Shown: positions 8,227 through 16,786, numbered from the stretch's first letter. The stretch is 64,000 nucleotides of DNA from Lachnospiraceae bacterium (GCA_900770345.1 CAAGKF010000102.1:1-64000), one strand, 5' to 3'. Translations and numbers: made by a program. Notes: a model not told the origin generated them from the letters alone.

Positions 8227-8254
8227 ATTATAGCAGAAAATATAAAAAATTCAA
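8227..8254 (-). promoter_or_regulatory. Strong sigma-A promoter of livJ
   Basis: On the minus strand TTGAAT (8254-8249), 16 bases, TATAAT (8232-8227), with an extended -10 TGC just before it. It lies in the 119 bases between the araC stop and livJ. Confidence 0.75.
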
Positions 8255-8261
8255 GAAAAAT

Positions 8262-9131
8262 TCACAAAGACCTTGTTTTTTTACGTTTAGGAAGCTCCTG
8301 AAACCGTTTTTTGTAGGCTTTTAAAAAGGAGGAGTAATTTTTAAATCCGCAGAGGAAGCAGACCTGCGTTGCTCCGGTTCCTTCGGCCAGAAGGGAGCGC
8401 GCTTTCATCAGGCGTTTTTCCGTGATGTAATTTCCGATGGTGCAGCCGGTCTGCTCCTTAAAAAGGCGCATCATATGGTAAGGACTCAGATAACAGCAGG
8501 AAGCCAGGAGAGAAATGTTCAGATCCTCATTCAGATGATCATTGATATAAGTGATCAGGCCGGATACCCGGTAGTCCAGGGAGCCGGTGGGAATGTACTG
8601 GGAATCGGACGTAAGGCAGGCGCGGTTTAGTTCCACCAGAAACTCCAGACAGAGGAGGCTACTGTAAAGAGGGGCGGCAAAGTCTCTGTTTTTGCGGTAT
8701 ACAGACTCCTCCAGACGCGTCAGAAGAGCGAGGAGAGGCCGCCGGGCATCCTCCTTTAAGCGCACCACCTGGGAGTGACGGTAGCCGGCGGTGGAAAAGC
8801 AGGTATCCAGCCGGCTGTCGGCACTGCTGTGGGCAGACATAAAAGCCGGGGACAGATAGAGGATCACCCGTTCGTATGGAACTGACGGATCCGCTTCCGG
8901 CCGGTGGATCTGTCCTTTGTCTACCAGGACCATATCCAGGGGGGCCAGTGGGTAGGAGCGGCCCTCGATCACATAGGTTACCTTTCCGCTTAAAAGAACC
9001 ATAATTTTTAAAAAATCATGATAATGAAAATCATAGGGAGGGCTGCTCTCATCCCGCAGATGGAACAGACGGAATTCTTCGTTTAAAAAGCCCTGTTTCT
9101 GAAAGACGGGCGTATCATCGGTACAGGCCAT
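8262..9131 (-). CDS. AraC-family transcriptional regulator
   Basis: Cytosolic regulator of about 289 residues. The N-terminal part (FHYHDFLKIMVLLSGKVTYVIEGRSY) is a cupin-like ligand-sensing domain. The last 100 residues carry the two helix-turn-helix motifs of AraC/XylS (LSPYHMMRLFKEQTGCTIGNYI and TQVCFLCGFKNYSSFLKAYKK). A longer frame to 9191 exists, but the ATG at 9131 is preceded by AGGAGG. It lies upstream of livJ on the same strand and divergent from the dapF-like gene at 9315, so the liv operon and that gene are its likely targets (inference). Its own promoter candidate is TTGAAA-18-TATAAT at 9191-9162. Confidence 0.88.
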   Translation of the reverse strand: MACTDDTPVFQKQGFLNEEFRLFHLRDESSPPYDFHYHDFLKIMVLLSGKVTYVIEGRSYPLAPLDMVLVDKGQIHRPEADPSVPYERVILYLSPAFMSAHSSADSRLDTCFSTAGYRHSQVVRLKEDARRPLLALLTRLEESVYRKNRDFAAPLYSSLLCLEFLVELNRACLTSDSQYIPTGSLDYRVSGLITYINDHLNEDLNISLLASCCYLSPYHMMRLFKEQTGCTIGNYITEKRLMKARSLLAEGTGATQVCFLCGFKNYSSFLKAYKKRFQELPKRKKTRSL

Positions 9132-9314
9132 GGAGGTACCTCCTGTTTGTGTGTTAAGGTTATTATAATAAAATGACAGCATGATTTTCAATATAAAACA
9201 GCAATAACTTTATATTAGTGTAAAATAATGCCTGATAAAATGAAAAGCAAATGGAATAAAGAGGTAAAAGGAAAACATATAAATGGTATTGCCGGAAATG
9301 GAGGATGTATTGAT

Positions 9315-10193
9315 ATGAGACTTACAATAGAAAAATATCACGGTCTGGGAAATGATTATCTTGTGTATGATCCCAATAAAAACAGGATGGAGCTGACGCC
9401 TGCCAGGATCCGGCTGCTCTGCAACCGGAATTTCGGTGTAGGCGCGGACGGTATACTGGAAGGGCCGGTGCTTGACGGGGATAAGATATCCATGGTCATA
9501 TGGAATCCAGACGGGAGCATTGCGGAAAAAAGCGGAAATGGCGTGCGCATTTTTGCGAAATATCTGAAGGATGCAGGATATGTCCAGAAAAAGGATTTTA
9601 TCATCAGCTCCCCCGGCGGATCCATGTATATCCATTATCTCAATGAGGAAGGCACGCGGCTGAAGGCATCTATGGGAAAGGCATCTTTCTGGAGTGATGA
9701 GGTGCCGGTTGCGGGTCCGCGCAGGGAGATCATCAACGAGACGATGGTCTTTGGACGTATTCCTTATCCGGTGACATGTGTATCTGTGGGGAATCCCCAT
9801 TGTGTGATCCTGATGGATGAAATTTCAAAGGATCTGGTATGCCGGATCGGAAAATATGCGGAAAGCGCCAGACAGTTTCCGGAAAAAATCAACACACAGA
9901 TCATCAAGGTCCTGGACCGCACGCATATTCAGACGGAGGTGTATGAGAGAGGAGCCGGGTATACCCTGGCTTCCGGCAGCGGCTGCTGTGCGGCAGCGGC
10001 AGCGGCATACAGGCTGGGGCTTACGGATCCGAAAATGATGGTGCAGATGCCGGGGGGAACACTGGAGCTGGAAATCGGAGAAGACGGCACTGTTTTTATG
10101 ACAGGAGATGTGGGCTATGTAGGCTCGATCCGCCTGGGAAGCTATTTTACGGAACAGCTGCGGGCGCTGGAAGAAAAGGAACAGTTCGGCTGA
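9315..10193 (+). CDS. Diaminopimelate epimerase-like protein lacking both catalytic cysteines
   Basis: Protein of about 292 residues with the DapF fold: KYHGLGNDYLVYD at the start, GADGILEGP, the first half motif SGNGVRIFAKY and the second half motif LASGSGCCAAA. In true DapF the two halves each present a catalytic cysteine (MCGNG and ACGTG), but here both positions are serine. The pair CC two residues later is not at the catalytic position. The start at 9315 matches other family members and follows GGAGG. A canonical dapF lies 3 kb downstream, so this copy probably does another reaction such as racemisation, isomerisation or elimination on a different substrate. It is divergent from the AraC gene and near the amino-acid transporter. 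Confidence 0.75.
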   Translation: MRLTIEKYHGLGNDYLVYDPNKNRMELTPARIRLLCNRNFGVGADGILEGPVLDGDKISMVIWNPDGSIAEKSGNGVRIFAKYLKDAGYVQKKDFIISSPGGSMYIHYLNEEGTRLKASMGKASFWSDEVPVAGPRREIINETMVFGRIPYPVTCVSVGNPHCVILMDEISKDLVCRIGKYAESARQFPEKINTQIIKVLDRTHIQTEVYERGAGYTLASGSGCCAAAAAAYRLGLTDPKMMVQMPGGTLELEIGEDGTVFMTGDVGYVGSIRLGSYFTEQLRALEEKEQFG

Positions 10194-10239
10194 TAGGGAT
10201 CTCGATGCAAAATCAGACTGAAATCAGGTATAAAATGCA

Positions 10240-10268
10240 TTGACAAATAAAATATCTGCTGTTATATT
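10240..10268 (+). promoter_or_regulatory. Sigma-A promoter of glnA
   Basis: TTGACA (10240-10245), 17 bases, TATATT (10263-10268). Transcription would start near 10275, giving a leader of about 95 nt. Confidence 0.75.
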
Positions 10269-10280
10269 TTTTATAAGTTT

Positions 10281-10337
10281 CAGGTACAAAAAAGGGAGGC
10301 GGGACACTGTTGAGAGAGGCCCGCCTTCACCTGTTTT
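10281..10337 (+). promoter_or_regulatory. Terminator-like hairpin in the glnA leader, candidate ANTAR target
   Basis: AGGCGGG (10297-10303) pairs with CCCGCCT (10320-10326), and outside it CAGGT (10281-10285) can pair with ACCTG (10329-10333), followed by TTTT. This could be a leaky terminator in the glnA leader. An ANTAR RNA-binding regulator is encoded right after glnA, which makes antitermination control plausible. The classic pair of ANTAR hexaloop hairpins was not clearly seen. Confidence 0.35.
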
Positions 10338-10370
10338 GTGAGTTATCTGTCAAGAGAGGATGAATGGAAA

Positions 10371-11708
10371 ATGAGTAAGTACAGTAAAGAGGACATTATC
10401 CGTATGGTAGAGGAAGAGGATGTGGAGTTCATTCGTCTTCAGTTTACGGATATTTTCGGGATGCTGAAGAATGTGGCCATTACCTCCAGTCAGCTGGAAA
10501 AGGCCCTGGACAACAGATGCCTTTTTGACGGTTCTGCAATTGAAGGCTTCGTAAGGATCGATGAGTCCGATATGTATCTTCATCCGGACCTGGATACCTT
10601 CGAGATCTTTCCGTGGAGGCCCCAGCAGGGTAAGGTTGCCCGGTTTATCTGTGATGTGTACAATCCTGACGGGACACCGTTTACGGGAGATCCGCGCTAT
10701 GTGCTGAAGGGCGCCATCAAAAAGGCGGCTGATATGGGTTACACCTTTAATGTAGGACCTGAGTGTGAGTTTTTCCTGTTCCACACCGATGAGGAAGGGC
10801 GTCCGACCACCAATACCCACGAGAGAGCCGGCTATTTTGACGTATCGCCCATTGATCTGGCGGAGAATGTCCGCCGTGATATCGTGCTGAATCTGGAGGA
10901 CATGGGATTTGAGGTGGAGGCGAGCCACCACGAGATCGCCCCGGCTCAGCATGAGATTGATTTTCAGTATACGGATGCACTGAAGGCAGCGGACAATATT
11001 ATGACTTTTAAAATGGCGGCCAAGACCATTGCCAAACGCCACGGACTTCACGCCACCTTTATGCCCAAGCCCAAAGAGGGAGTAAACGGCTCCGGCATGC
11101 ATATCAATATGTCTCTGACGGACAACGCAGGGCACAATCTGTTTGCAGATGAGCAGGATCCTCTGAAGCTCAGCAGCCTGGCCTACAGCTTCATGGCCGG
11201 TATCCTTTATCATATGAAGTCCATGACGCTGCTCACCAATCCCCTGGTAAACTCCTACAAGCGTCTGGTACCGGGTTATGATGCTCCGATCTATATCGCC
11301 TGGTCCTCCACCTCCAACAGGAGCTCACTGATCCGCATCCCTTCTCCGAGGGGCGGACATACCAGAGTGGAGCTGCGCTGTCCGGATTCCGCCATGAACC
11401 CCTATCTGGCTCTGGCAGCGTGCCTGTCAGCCGGACTGGACGGCATTGAGAAGAAGATGGAGCTGCCGCCGTGTGTGGAGGGCAATATGTTCAAAATGGA
11501 GCCGGAAGCTTTGAAACGCCGTGATGTGGAGCGTCTGCCGGAGACTCTGGGAGATGCCATCGAGGCCTTTGAAGGCAGCGGTTTCATTAAAGAAATGCTG
11601 GGAGAGCATATTTATACGAAATATCTGGAGGCCAAGAAAAGGGAATGGCATGATTTTCAGGCACAGGTCACTGACTGGGAAGTAAGCGAGTATCTTTATA
11701 AGTATTGA
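10371..11708 (+). CDS. glnA: Glutamine synthetase, type I
   Basis: Makes glutamine from glutamate, ammonia and ATP, the central ammonium-assimilation step in the cytosol. At 445 residues it is the compact GSI-alpha form. Motifs: FTDIFGMLKNV and DGSAIEGF in the N-terminal beta-grasp domain, GPECEFFLF (metal-binding glutamate), the ATP-binding KPKEGVNGSGMHIN, SSLIRIPSPRGGHTRVELR and MNPYLALAACL. A frame extends to a GTG at 10338, but the ATG at 10371 matches the family start MSKYSKEDI. It has its own strong promoter and a foldable leader. The ANTAR regulator starts 40 bases downstream, probably in the same operon. Confidence 0.96.
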   Translation: MSKYSKEDIIRMVEEEDVEFIRLQFTDIFGMLKNVAITSSQLEKALDNRCLFDGSAIEGFVRIDESDMYLHPDLDTFEIFPWRPQQGKVARFICDVYNPDGTPFTGDPRYVLKGAIKKAADMGYTFNVGPECEFFLFHTDEEGRPTTNTHERAGYFDVSPIDLAENVRRDIVLNLEDMGFEVEASHHEIAPAQHEIDFQYTDALKAADNIMTFKMAAKTIAKRHGLHATFMPKPKEGVNGSGMHINMSLTDNAGHNLFADEQDPLKLSSLAYSFMAGILYHMKSMTLLTNPLVNSYKRLVPGYDAPIYIAWSSTSNRSSLIRIPSPRGGHTRVELRCPDSAMNPYLALAACLSAGLDGIEKKMELPPCVEGNMFKMEPEALKRRDVERLPETLGDAIEAFEGSGFIKEMLGEHIYTKYLEAKKREWHDFQAQVTDWEVSEYLYKY

Positions 11709-11748
11709 TCCGTTCCGGGGGGAAAATGCTTACTTGGAGGTGAGACAC

Positions 11749-12297
11749 GTGACTAATATTATTGTGGCATTCTCCAAGCCGGAGGATGGAAAAAGTATAA
11801 AAGGCATTCTTATGCGCAACGGATTTCAGGTGGTCGCTGTCTGCACATCCGGAGCGCAGACCATATCCGCTGCCGAAAGCCTAAACGGCGGAGTGGTAGT
11901 CAGCGGTTATCGGTTTGAGGATATGATGTATGATGAGCTTCGTCAGTGCCTTCCGGCAACATTTGATATGCTGCTGATCTCCTCACCGGTCAGATGGGGC
12001 GGACAGCAGATGGACAATGTTATCTGTCTTCCCATGCCCCTGAAGGTCCATGACCTGCTAGATACGCTGGAAATGATGGTCCAGGCTCAGATGCGCGTCC
12101 GCAGGAAGATGCGCAGCAGGCCAAAGGAACGCAGTGAGGAGGAGAAGAACCTGATCGCTCAGGCCAAAGCTCTTCTGATGGAGCGCAACAATATGACAGA
12201 GGCGGAGGCGCACAGATACATACAGAAATGCAGCATGGACAGCGGTACCAATCTGGTGGAAACGGCTCAGATGGTCATCAGTCTGATTCATGCGTAA
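11749..12297 (+). CDS. ANTAR-domain RNA-binding response regulator
   Basis: Protein of 182 residues with an N-terminal receiver-like domain (IIVAFSKPEDGKSIKGILMRNG) that lacks the usual acidic phosphorylation pocket, and a C-terminal ANTAR domain (LIAQAKALLMERNNMTEAEAHRYI, continuing to TAQMVI). ANTAR domains bind paired hexaloop RNA hairpins and prevent transcription termination. The start is a GTG at 11749, preceded by GGAGGTGA; a TTG upstream is less likely. Being next to glnA is common for clostridial ANTAR proteins, and control of glnA or other nitrogen genes is the likely job (inference). The stop overlaps a possible upstream start of the following dapF. Confidence 0.88.
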   Translation: MTNIIVAFSKPEDGKSIKGILMRNGFQVVAVCTSGAQTISAAESLNGGVVVSGYRFEDMMYDELRQCLPATFDMLLISSPVRWGGQQMDNVICLPMPLKVHDLLDTLEMMVQAQMRVRRKMRSRPKERSEEEKNLIAQAKALLMERNNMTEAEAHRYIQKCSMDSGTNLVETAQMVISLIHA

Positions 12298-12308
12298 TGA
12301 GGTGGAAC

Positions 12309-13172
12309 ATGGAATTTACAAAAATGCACGGCATCGGCAATGATTACGTATATGTGGATTGTTTCAAAGAGGAGGTCAGAGAGCCGGAGAAGGTGGCCCG
12401 CTATGTCAGCGACCGTCATTTCGGCATTGGATCCGACGGGCTGATTTTGATCTGCCCCTCTGAGGTGGCTGACTGCCGTATGGATATGTACAATGCGGAT
12501 GGTTCCCGCGGAAAGATGTGCGGAAACGGTGTCCGCTGTGTTGGAAAATACGCATATGATCACGGACTGATCTCCCCGGAGCGGCGCAGCCTGACGGTGG
12601 AGACTCTGGGAGGGATCAAGACTCTTGAACTCCAGGTAAAGGACGGGAAGGCCCAGCTTCTGACTGTGGATATGGGAGAGGCTGTGCTGACCTCAGAGCT
12701 TCCGGAAACCATTCTGGTGGAGGGTGCGGCACTGGGGGATGCGCAGAAGGAAAACGGCTCTCAGCTTGCCTTTGTGGGTATTGATGTGGGAAATCCCCAC
12801 GCTGTTTATTATATGGATGAGATCGATTCGCTGGATCTGGAGCGTATCGGTCCGGCCTTTGAGTTTCATCCCCGTTTTATGCCTGACCGTGTGAATACGG
12901 AGTTTATCCAGATAACAGACCGACGTCATCTGAAAATGCGCGTGTGGGAAAGAGGAAGCGGGGAGACCTGGGCCTGCGGCACCGGTGCTACCGCCAGCGT
13001 GATGGCTTCCATTCTTATGGGATATGTGGAGGATGAGGCGGAGGTATCTCTCAGAGGCGGAAAGCTTACAATCCGTCTGGACCGGGAAAGCGGTCATCTT
13101 TTTATGACAGGGCCGGCTGCCGAGGTGTTTCACGGAAGTATTGACATCCCGCAGGAAATATATTATGATTAA
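12309..13172 (+). CDS. dapF: Diaminopimelate epimerase
   Basis: Converts LL- to meso-diaminopimelate for lysine and peptidoglycan. At 287 residues it has all the hallmarks: MEFTKMHGIGNDYVYVD, GIGSDGLILI, MCGNGVRCVGKY (first catalytic cysteine) and WACGTGATASV (second catalytic cysteine). A second in-frame ATG at 12297 overlaps the ANTAR stop codon as TAATG; 12309 fits the family start and has GAGGTGG, although spacing is tight, so the exact start is uncertain. With dapL 240 bases downstream it completes the last steps to meso-DAP. Confidence 0.95.
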   Translation: MEFTKMHGIGNDYVYVDCFKEEVREPEKVARYVSDRHFGIGSDGLILICPSEVADCRMDMYNADGSRGKMCGNGVRCVGKYAYDHGLISPERRSLTVETLGGIKTLELQVKDGKAQLLTVDMGEAVLTSELPETILVEGAALGDAQKENGSQLAFVGIDVGNPHAVYYMDEIDSLDLERIGPAFEFHPRFMPDRVNTEFIQITDRRHLKMRVWERGSGETWACGTGATASVMASILMGYVEDEAEVSLRGGKLTIRLDRESGHLFMTGPAAEVFHGSIDIPQEIYYD

Positions 13173-13195
13173 CACCGAACTTAAAAAAATTAAGG

Positions 13196-13230
13196 CAGCA
13201 GTTCAGAACGAGATCTTGTTCTGATATGCT
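13196..13230 (+). other. Short hairpin after dapF
   Basis: CAGAAC and GTTCTG, with flanking CAGCA and TGCTG, form an imperfect hairpin around GAGATCTT between the dapF stop and the larger terminator hairpin. Role unknown. Confidence 0.35.
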
Positions 13231-13243
13231 GTCCGTCAGGTAT

Positions 13244-13306
13244 AAACACTCTCAGGGATCTATTGCACGACGTTGTGCGCGGGGATCCCTGAGAGTGTTT
13301 GGGTTT
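13244..13306 (+). terminator. Terminator-like hairpin between dapF and dapL
   Basis: A 17-base perfect stem: AAACACTCTCAGGGATC (13244-13260) pairs with GATCCCTGAGAGTGTTT (13284-13300). The loop is GC-rich and partly self-complementary (GCACGACGTTGTGC). The downstream sequence is GGGTTTT, a weak T-run. Confidence 0.6.
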
Positions 13307-13354
13307 TCGGGCATTTTAAGGCTGATACCGCTGCCCGGGAACGAGGGTTTTGAG

Positions 13355-13393
13355 AGTATATGGAAAAAGTATATGAAAAAAGTATATGGAGAA
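13355..13393 (+). repeat. Three tandem 13-base repeats before the dapL ribosome binding site
   Basis: Three consecutive near-identical units (AGTATATGGAAAA, AGTATATGAAAAA, AGTATATGGAGAA) end five bases before the AGGAGG of dapL. Each unit contains an ATG, and all three are in different frames because the unit is 13 bases. Confidence 0.8.
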
Positions 13394-13410
13394 AGCAGGA
13401 GGAAAAAAAC

Positions 13411-14634
13411 ATGTTCAAAGTAAATGAAAATTATCTGAAGCTGCCGGGCAGCTATCTCTTTTCCACCATTGCGAAGAAGGTGGCGGCTTACCAGGAGGCA
13501 AATCCGGACAAGCGTATTATCCGTCTGGGAATCGGAGATGTGACGCTCCCGATCGCACCGGCTATCATTGACGCCATTCATAAGGCGGCCGATGAGATGG
13601 GGCATGCGGAGACCTTCCACGGTTATGCGCCGGATCTGGGCTACAGCTTCCTGCGCGAGGTGATCGCGGAGAAGGATTACAAGGCTCTGGGCTGTGATAT
13701 CGCAGCCGATGAAATTTTTATTTCCGACGGAGCCAAGAGTGACTGCGGCAATATTCAGGAGATCTTTTCCGAGGACAGCCGTATTGCGGTCTGCGATCCC
13801 GTTTATCCCGTTTACGTGGATTCCAATGTTATGGCCGGACGCACCGGTGAGTATGATGCTGTCACCGGAATGTGGAGCAATGTGATCTATATGCCCTGTA
13901 CCGCGGAGAATAATTTTGTGCCGGAGCTTCCGAAGGAGACTCCTGATCTGATCTATCTCTGCATTCCCAACAATCCTACCGGAACGACCCTTACCAGAGA
14001 TCAGTTAAAGGTATGGGTGGATTATGCCAACCGTGTGGGAGCGGTGATCCTTTATGATGCCGCTTATGAGGCTTACATTTCCGAGGAGGATGTGCCTCAC
14101 AGCATTTTTGAGATCGAGGGTGCAAGAACCTGTGCCATTGAATTCCGCTCCTTCTCCAAAAAGGCAGGCTTCACAGGCGTACGTCTGGGCTTTACCGTTA
14201 TCCCGAAGGATCTTAAATGCGGTGATGTAATGCTTCATTCTCTGTGGGCCCGCCGTCACGGAACCAAGTTCAACGGTGCGCCTTATATTGAGCAGAGAGC
14301 CGGAGCAGCTGTTTATTCCGACGAGGGACAGCGTCAGGTGATGGAGCAGGTTGCGTATTATAAGAAGAACGCGAGAGTGATCTACGACGGCCTTAAGGAG
14401 GCAGGTTATACCGTATTTGGCGGCGTCAACTCTCCTTATGTATGGCTGAAGGTAAATGACGGCATGACCAGCTGGGAATTTTTCGATTATCTCCTTGAAA
14501 ATGCCAATGTGGTAGGTACTCCGGGCAGCGGCTTCGGACCCAGCGGAGAAGGATATTTCCGCCTTACTGCCTTCGGTACCTATGAGAATACGGTGGAAGC
14601 CGTAGAGCGCATGAAGGCTCTGAAGAAGAACTGA
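13411..14634 (+). CDS. dapL: LL-diaminopimelate aminotransferase
   Basis: PLP enzyme that converts tetrahydrodipicolinate directly to LL-diaminopimelate with glutamate as amino donor, a lysine-pathway shortcut common in Clostridia, plants and Chlamydia. At 407 residues it has MFKVNENYLKLPGSYLFS at the start, RLGIGDVTLP, the cofactor-binding SDGAKSDCGN, CIPNNPTG and the PLP lysine in EFRSFSKKAGFTG. The ATG at 13411 follows AGGAGG; an upstream in-frame ATG lies inside the tandem repeat. The next enzyme, DapF, is encoded directly upstream. Confidence 0.95.
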   Translation: MFKVNENYLKLPGSYLFSTIAKKVAAYQEANPDKRIIRLGIGDVTLPIAPAIIDAIHKAADEMGHAETFHGYAPDLGYSFLREVIAEKDYKALGCDIAADEIFISDGAKSDCGNIQEIFSEDSRIAVCDPVYPVYVDSNVMAGRTGEYDAVTGMWSNVIYMPCTAENNFVPELPKETPDLIYLCIPNNPTGTTLTRDQLKVWVDYANRVGAVILYDAAYEAYISEEDVPHSIFEIEGARTCAIEFRSFSKKAGFTGVRLGFTVIPKDLKCGDVMLHSLWARRHGTKFNGAPYIEQRAGAAVYSDEGQRQVMEQVAYYKKNARVIYDGLKEAGYTVFGGVNSPYVWLKVNDGMTSWEFFDYLLENANVVGTPGSGFGPSGEGYFRLTAFGTYENTVEAVERMKALKKN

Positions 14635-14642
14635 AAACAATT

Positions 14643-14670
14643 GAAAAAGCCGCTGCGGCAGCAGCGGCTG
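14643..14670 (-). terminator. Terminator of the sodium-dependent transporter gene
   Basis: AGCCGCTGC and GCAGCGGCT form a nine-pair stem. On the minus strand it is followed by TTTTTC, so it mainly serves the minus-strand transporter, and may also act on dapL. Confidence 0.65.
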
Positions 14671-14681
14671 TAAAACAGCTG

Positions 14682-16094
14682 TCAGAACAGCTTACGGACT
14701 ATGGTGAAAAAGCCGGCGGACTGAAGGAACAGGATGGCCATCATAACCGGAGTAACATAGCGGATCATAAAGAAATAGATTTTCTTTCTCCGGAAGGGAT
14801 GTCCGCTGGCTTCCATCTCCTCCGCGATCCAGGCGGGTTTGATCACCCAGCCGACAAAGATGCAGGTGAGCAGGGAGATGAAGGGCATCAGGAAGCTGTT
14901 GCTGATGTAATCCATCAGATCCAGAAGCTGGGCCGTCTGTCCGTTGGGCAGAGGAAGCTCAAAATAGAAGATGCTGTAGCCAAGACAGATCACAGCTGCT
15001 GCAGCGGCATAGATCACGCTGAGAAGGATGCTCATTTTCTGACGGCTCTGGTGGAACAGCTCCATGCAGTTGGCCACCAGTGTCTCCATAATGGAGATGC
15101 AGGAGGTGAGAGCTGCAAAGGCCACCATGATAAAAAATACCAGAGCGATCAGAGCTCCCGCTTTTCCCATGGCTTCAAAGACTTTGGGAAGGGAGACAAA
15201 CATCAGGCTGGGGCCGGAGGCCATGCCCTCACGGCCGGAAAATACATATACAGCCGGAATGATCATGAGACCGGCCAGGAAAGCAACGGCTGTATCGCAG
15301 ATCTCGATCTGACTTAAGGAGCGGTTTAAATTTACATCCTTTTTTACATAGGAGCCGTAAGTGATCATGATGCCCATGGAAACGCTGAGAGAAAAGAACA
15401 GCTGGCTCATGGCATCCAAAAGGATTCCCAGAAAACGGCCGGGTGTGATCCCAGTAAGATCAGGCAGGACATATACGGCCAGGCCCTCTGCTCCGGTACG
15501 GGTCACGCCGGCTTCGTCTGTGTGTACCAGGGTCAGAGAGAAAAGAGCGATCCCCATGATCATCAGGATCAGTCCCGGCATGATCACCCTGGAAAACTGC
15601 TCAATACCTTTTTCTACTCCGCGGTAGACGATAAAGGCGGTGGCCGCCATAAATATCAGCATAAAGCAGATCGGCGAAAGGCCGGAGGAAATAAAAGCGG
15701 TAAAATATCCGTCGGAAGCGGCCTCGCTGCCGTGAGAAGTCAGATACACCAGAATGTATTTTGTTACCCACCCGCCGATCACGGAATAGTAGGTCATGAT
15801 GAGAGCAGGTACGAGAAAGGTGAGCCAGCCTAAAAATTTCCACTCCCTGCGGATGGAACCGAAGGCTCTCAGCGCATTTTCTCTGGTTCGTCTGCCGATG
15901 GCCACATCCGTGGTCAGCAGAGTAAAACCGAAGGTCAGTACCAGAGCAAAGTAAATCAGCAGAAAAAGGCCGCCTCCGTCTTTGGCAGCAAGATAGGGAA
16001 AGCGCCAGATATTTCCCACGCCTACAGCGCTTCCGGCTGCTGACAGCACAAAGCCGATGGAGCTGCTGAAGGTGCTTTTCTTTTTTGGTTTCAT
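14682..16094 (-). CDS. Sodium-dependent amino-acid transporter of the NSS/SNF family
   Basis: Integral membrane symporter of about 470 residues with 11-12 hydrophobic segments. The family signature SAVGVGNIWRFPYLAAKDGG is at residues 20-45. Bacterial NSS proteins such as LeuT and MhsT import hydrophobic or aromatic amino acids with sodium. The ATG at 16094 follows GGGGGAT; a frame to 16109 is open but less well supported. It is divergent from the Lrp/AsnC gene and has its own promoter candidate (TTGCTT-17-TAAAAT at 16164-16136), so Lrp-type control is likely. Confidence 0.92.
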   Translation of the reverse strand: MKPKKKSTFSSSIGFVLSAAGSAVGVGNIWRFPYLAAKDGGGLFLLIYFALVLTFGFTLLTTDVAIGRRTRENALRAFGSIRREWKFLGWLTFLVPALIMTYYSVIGGWVTKYILVYLTSHGSEAASDGYFTAFISSGLSPICFMLIFMAATAFIVYRGVEKGIEQFSRVIMPGLILMIMGIALFSLTLVHTDEAGVTRTGAEGLAVYVLPDLTGITPGRFLGILLDAMSQLFFSLSVSMGIMITYGSYVKKDVNLNRSLSQIEICDTAVAFLAGLMIIPAVYVFSGREGMASGPSLMFVSLPKVFEAMGKAGALIALVFFIMVAFAALTSCISIMETLVANCMELFHQSRQKMSILLSVIYAAAAAVICLGYSIFYFELPLPNGQTAQLLDLMDYISNSFLMPFISLLTCIFVGWVIKPAWIAEEMEASGHPFRRKKIYFFMIRYVTPVMMAILFLQSAGFFTIVRKLF

Positions 16095-16177
16095 AAGTAA
16101 ATCCCCCATTGATCGTGTATTAAAAGTCCCTGCTTATTTTACACAGGTATCGGAGAGAAAGCAACAGAAAATTTAGG

Positions 16178-16206
16178 TTGACAAGACCGGAAAAAAAGTT
16201 TATGAT
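16178..16206 (+). promoter_or_regulatory. Sigma-A promoter of the Lrp/AsnC gene
   Basis: TTGACA (16178-16183), 17 bases, TATGAT (16201-16206), giving a leader of about 130 nt. The leader has two direct copies of GTTCGGACC, the second before a T7 run, but no clear stem. Confidence 0.7.
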
Positions 16207-16345
16207 ACAGCTAAACAAGATAGCAACAGGATAAATAAGAAATTTCGGGCAAAAGCGTTCGGACCATGGGTTCGGACCTTTTTTTGTTTCAGCGGGAGGA
16301 TACTTCTGTGCTTCCTGTGAATCCCTGCAGAAAGGAATAAAACAA

Positions 16346-16786
16346 ATGGATGATATCGATCGCAAAATATTAAAACTGCTTCAGTCTAACGCAAGAATGT
16401 CTTTAAAAACCATTGCCGAGAAGACGTTTTTATCTTCACCGGCTGTGTCCGCCAGAATTGAAAAGCTGGAGAAGGACGGAATTATTTCGGGCTACCATGC
16501 GCAGGTGGATCCCATGAAGCTGGGCTATCATATACTGGCTTTTATCAATCTGGATGTGGTTCCCGAGGATAAACCGAAGTTCTATGCTTACGCCGAAGAG
16601 GTGCCGAATGTGCTGGAGTGCAACTGTGTTACGGGTGAGTATTCCATGCTGATGAAGGTAGCCTTCCAGAGTACCATGGAGCTGGATATTTTTATCGGAC
16701 AGCTTCAGAAATTCGGAAAAACCAGTACTCAGATCGTGTTTTCCACCCAGGTGGGCCCCCGGGGCGTGGATGTGGACGAAATCTGA
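16346..16786 (+). CDS. Lrp/AsnC-family transcriptional regulator
   Basis: DNA-binding feast/famine regulator of 146 residues, the usual size. The N-terminal winged helix-turn-helix is MDDIDRKILKLLQSNARMSLKTIAEKT and VSARIEKLEKDGIISGY in two parts, followed by the RAM effector-binding domain (residues 65-140). An amino acid is the expected effector. Its divergence from the amino-acid transporter at 16094 suggests that gene and its own as targets. The start follows AAAGGA. Confidence 0.92.
   Translation: MDDIDRKILKLLQSNARMSLKTIAEKTFLSSPAVSARIEKLEKDGIISGYHAQVDPMKLGYHILAFINLDVVPEDKPKFYAYAEEVPNVLECNCVTGEYSMLMKVAFQSTMELDIFIGQLQKFGKTSTQIVFSTQVGPRGVDVDEI

Noticed and set aside
13173..13410. Lysine riboswitch between dapF and dapL
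   Set aside because: The region holds two simple hairpins, a terminator-like stem and tandem repeats, but not the multi-helix L-box core.
16213..16345. Direct repeat GTTCGGACC in the Lrp leader as a terminator or riboswitch
   Set aside because: The copies are direct, not inverted, and no stem precedes the T-run.
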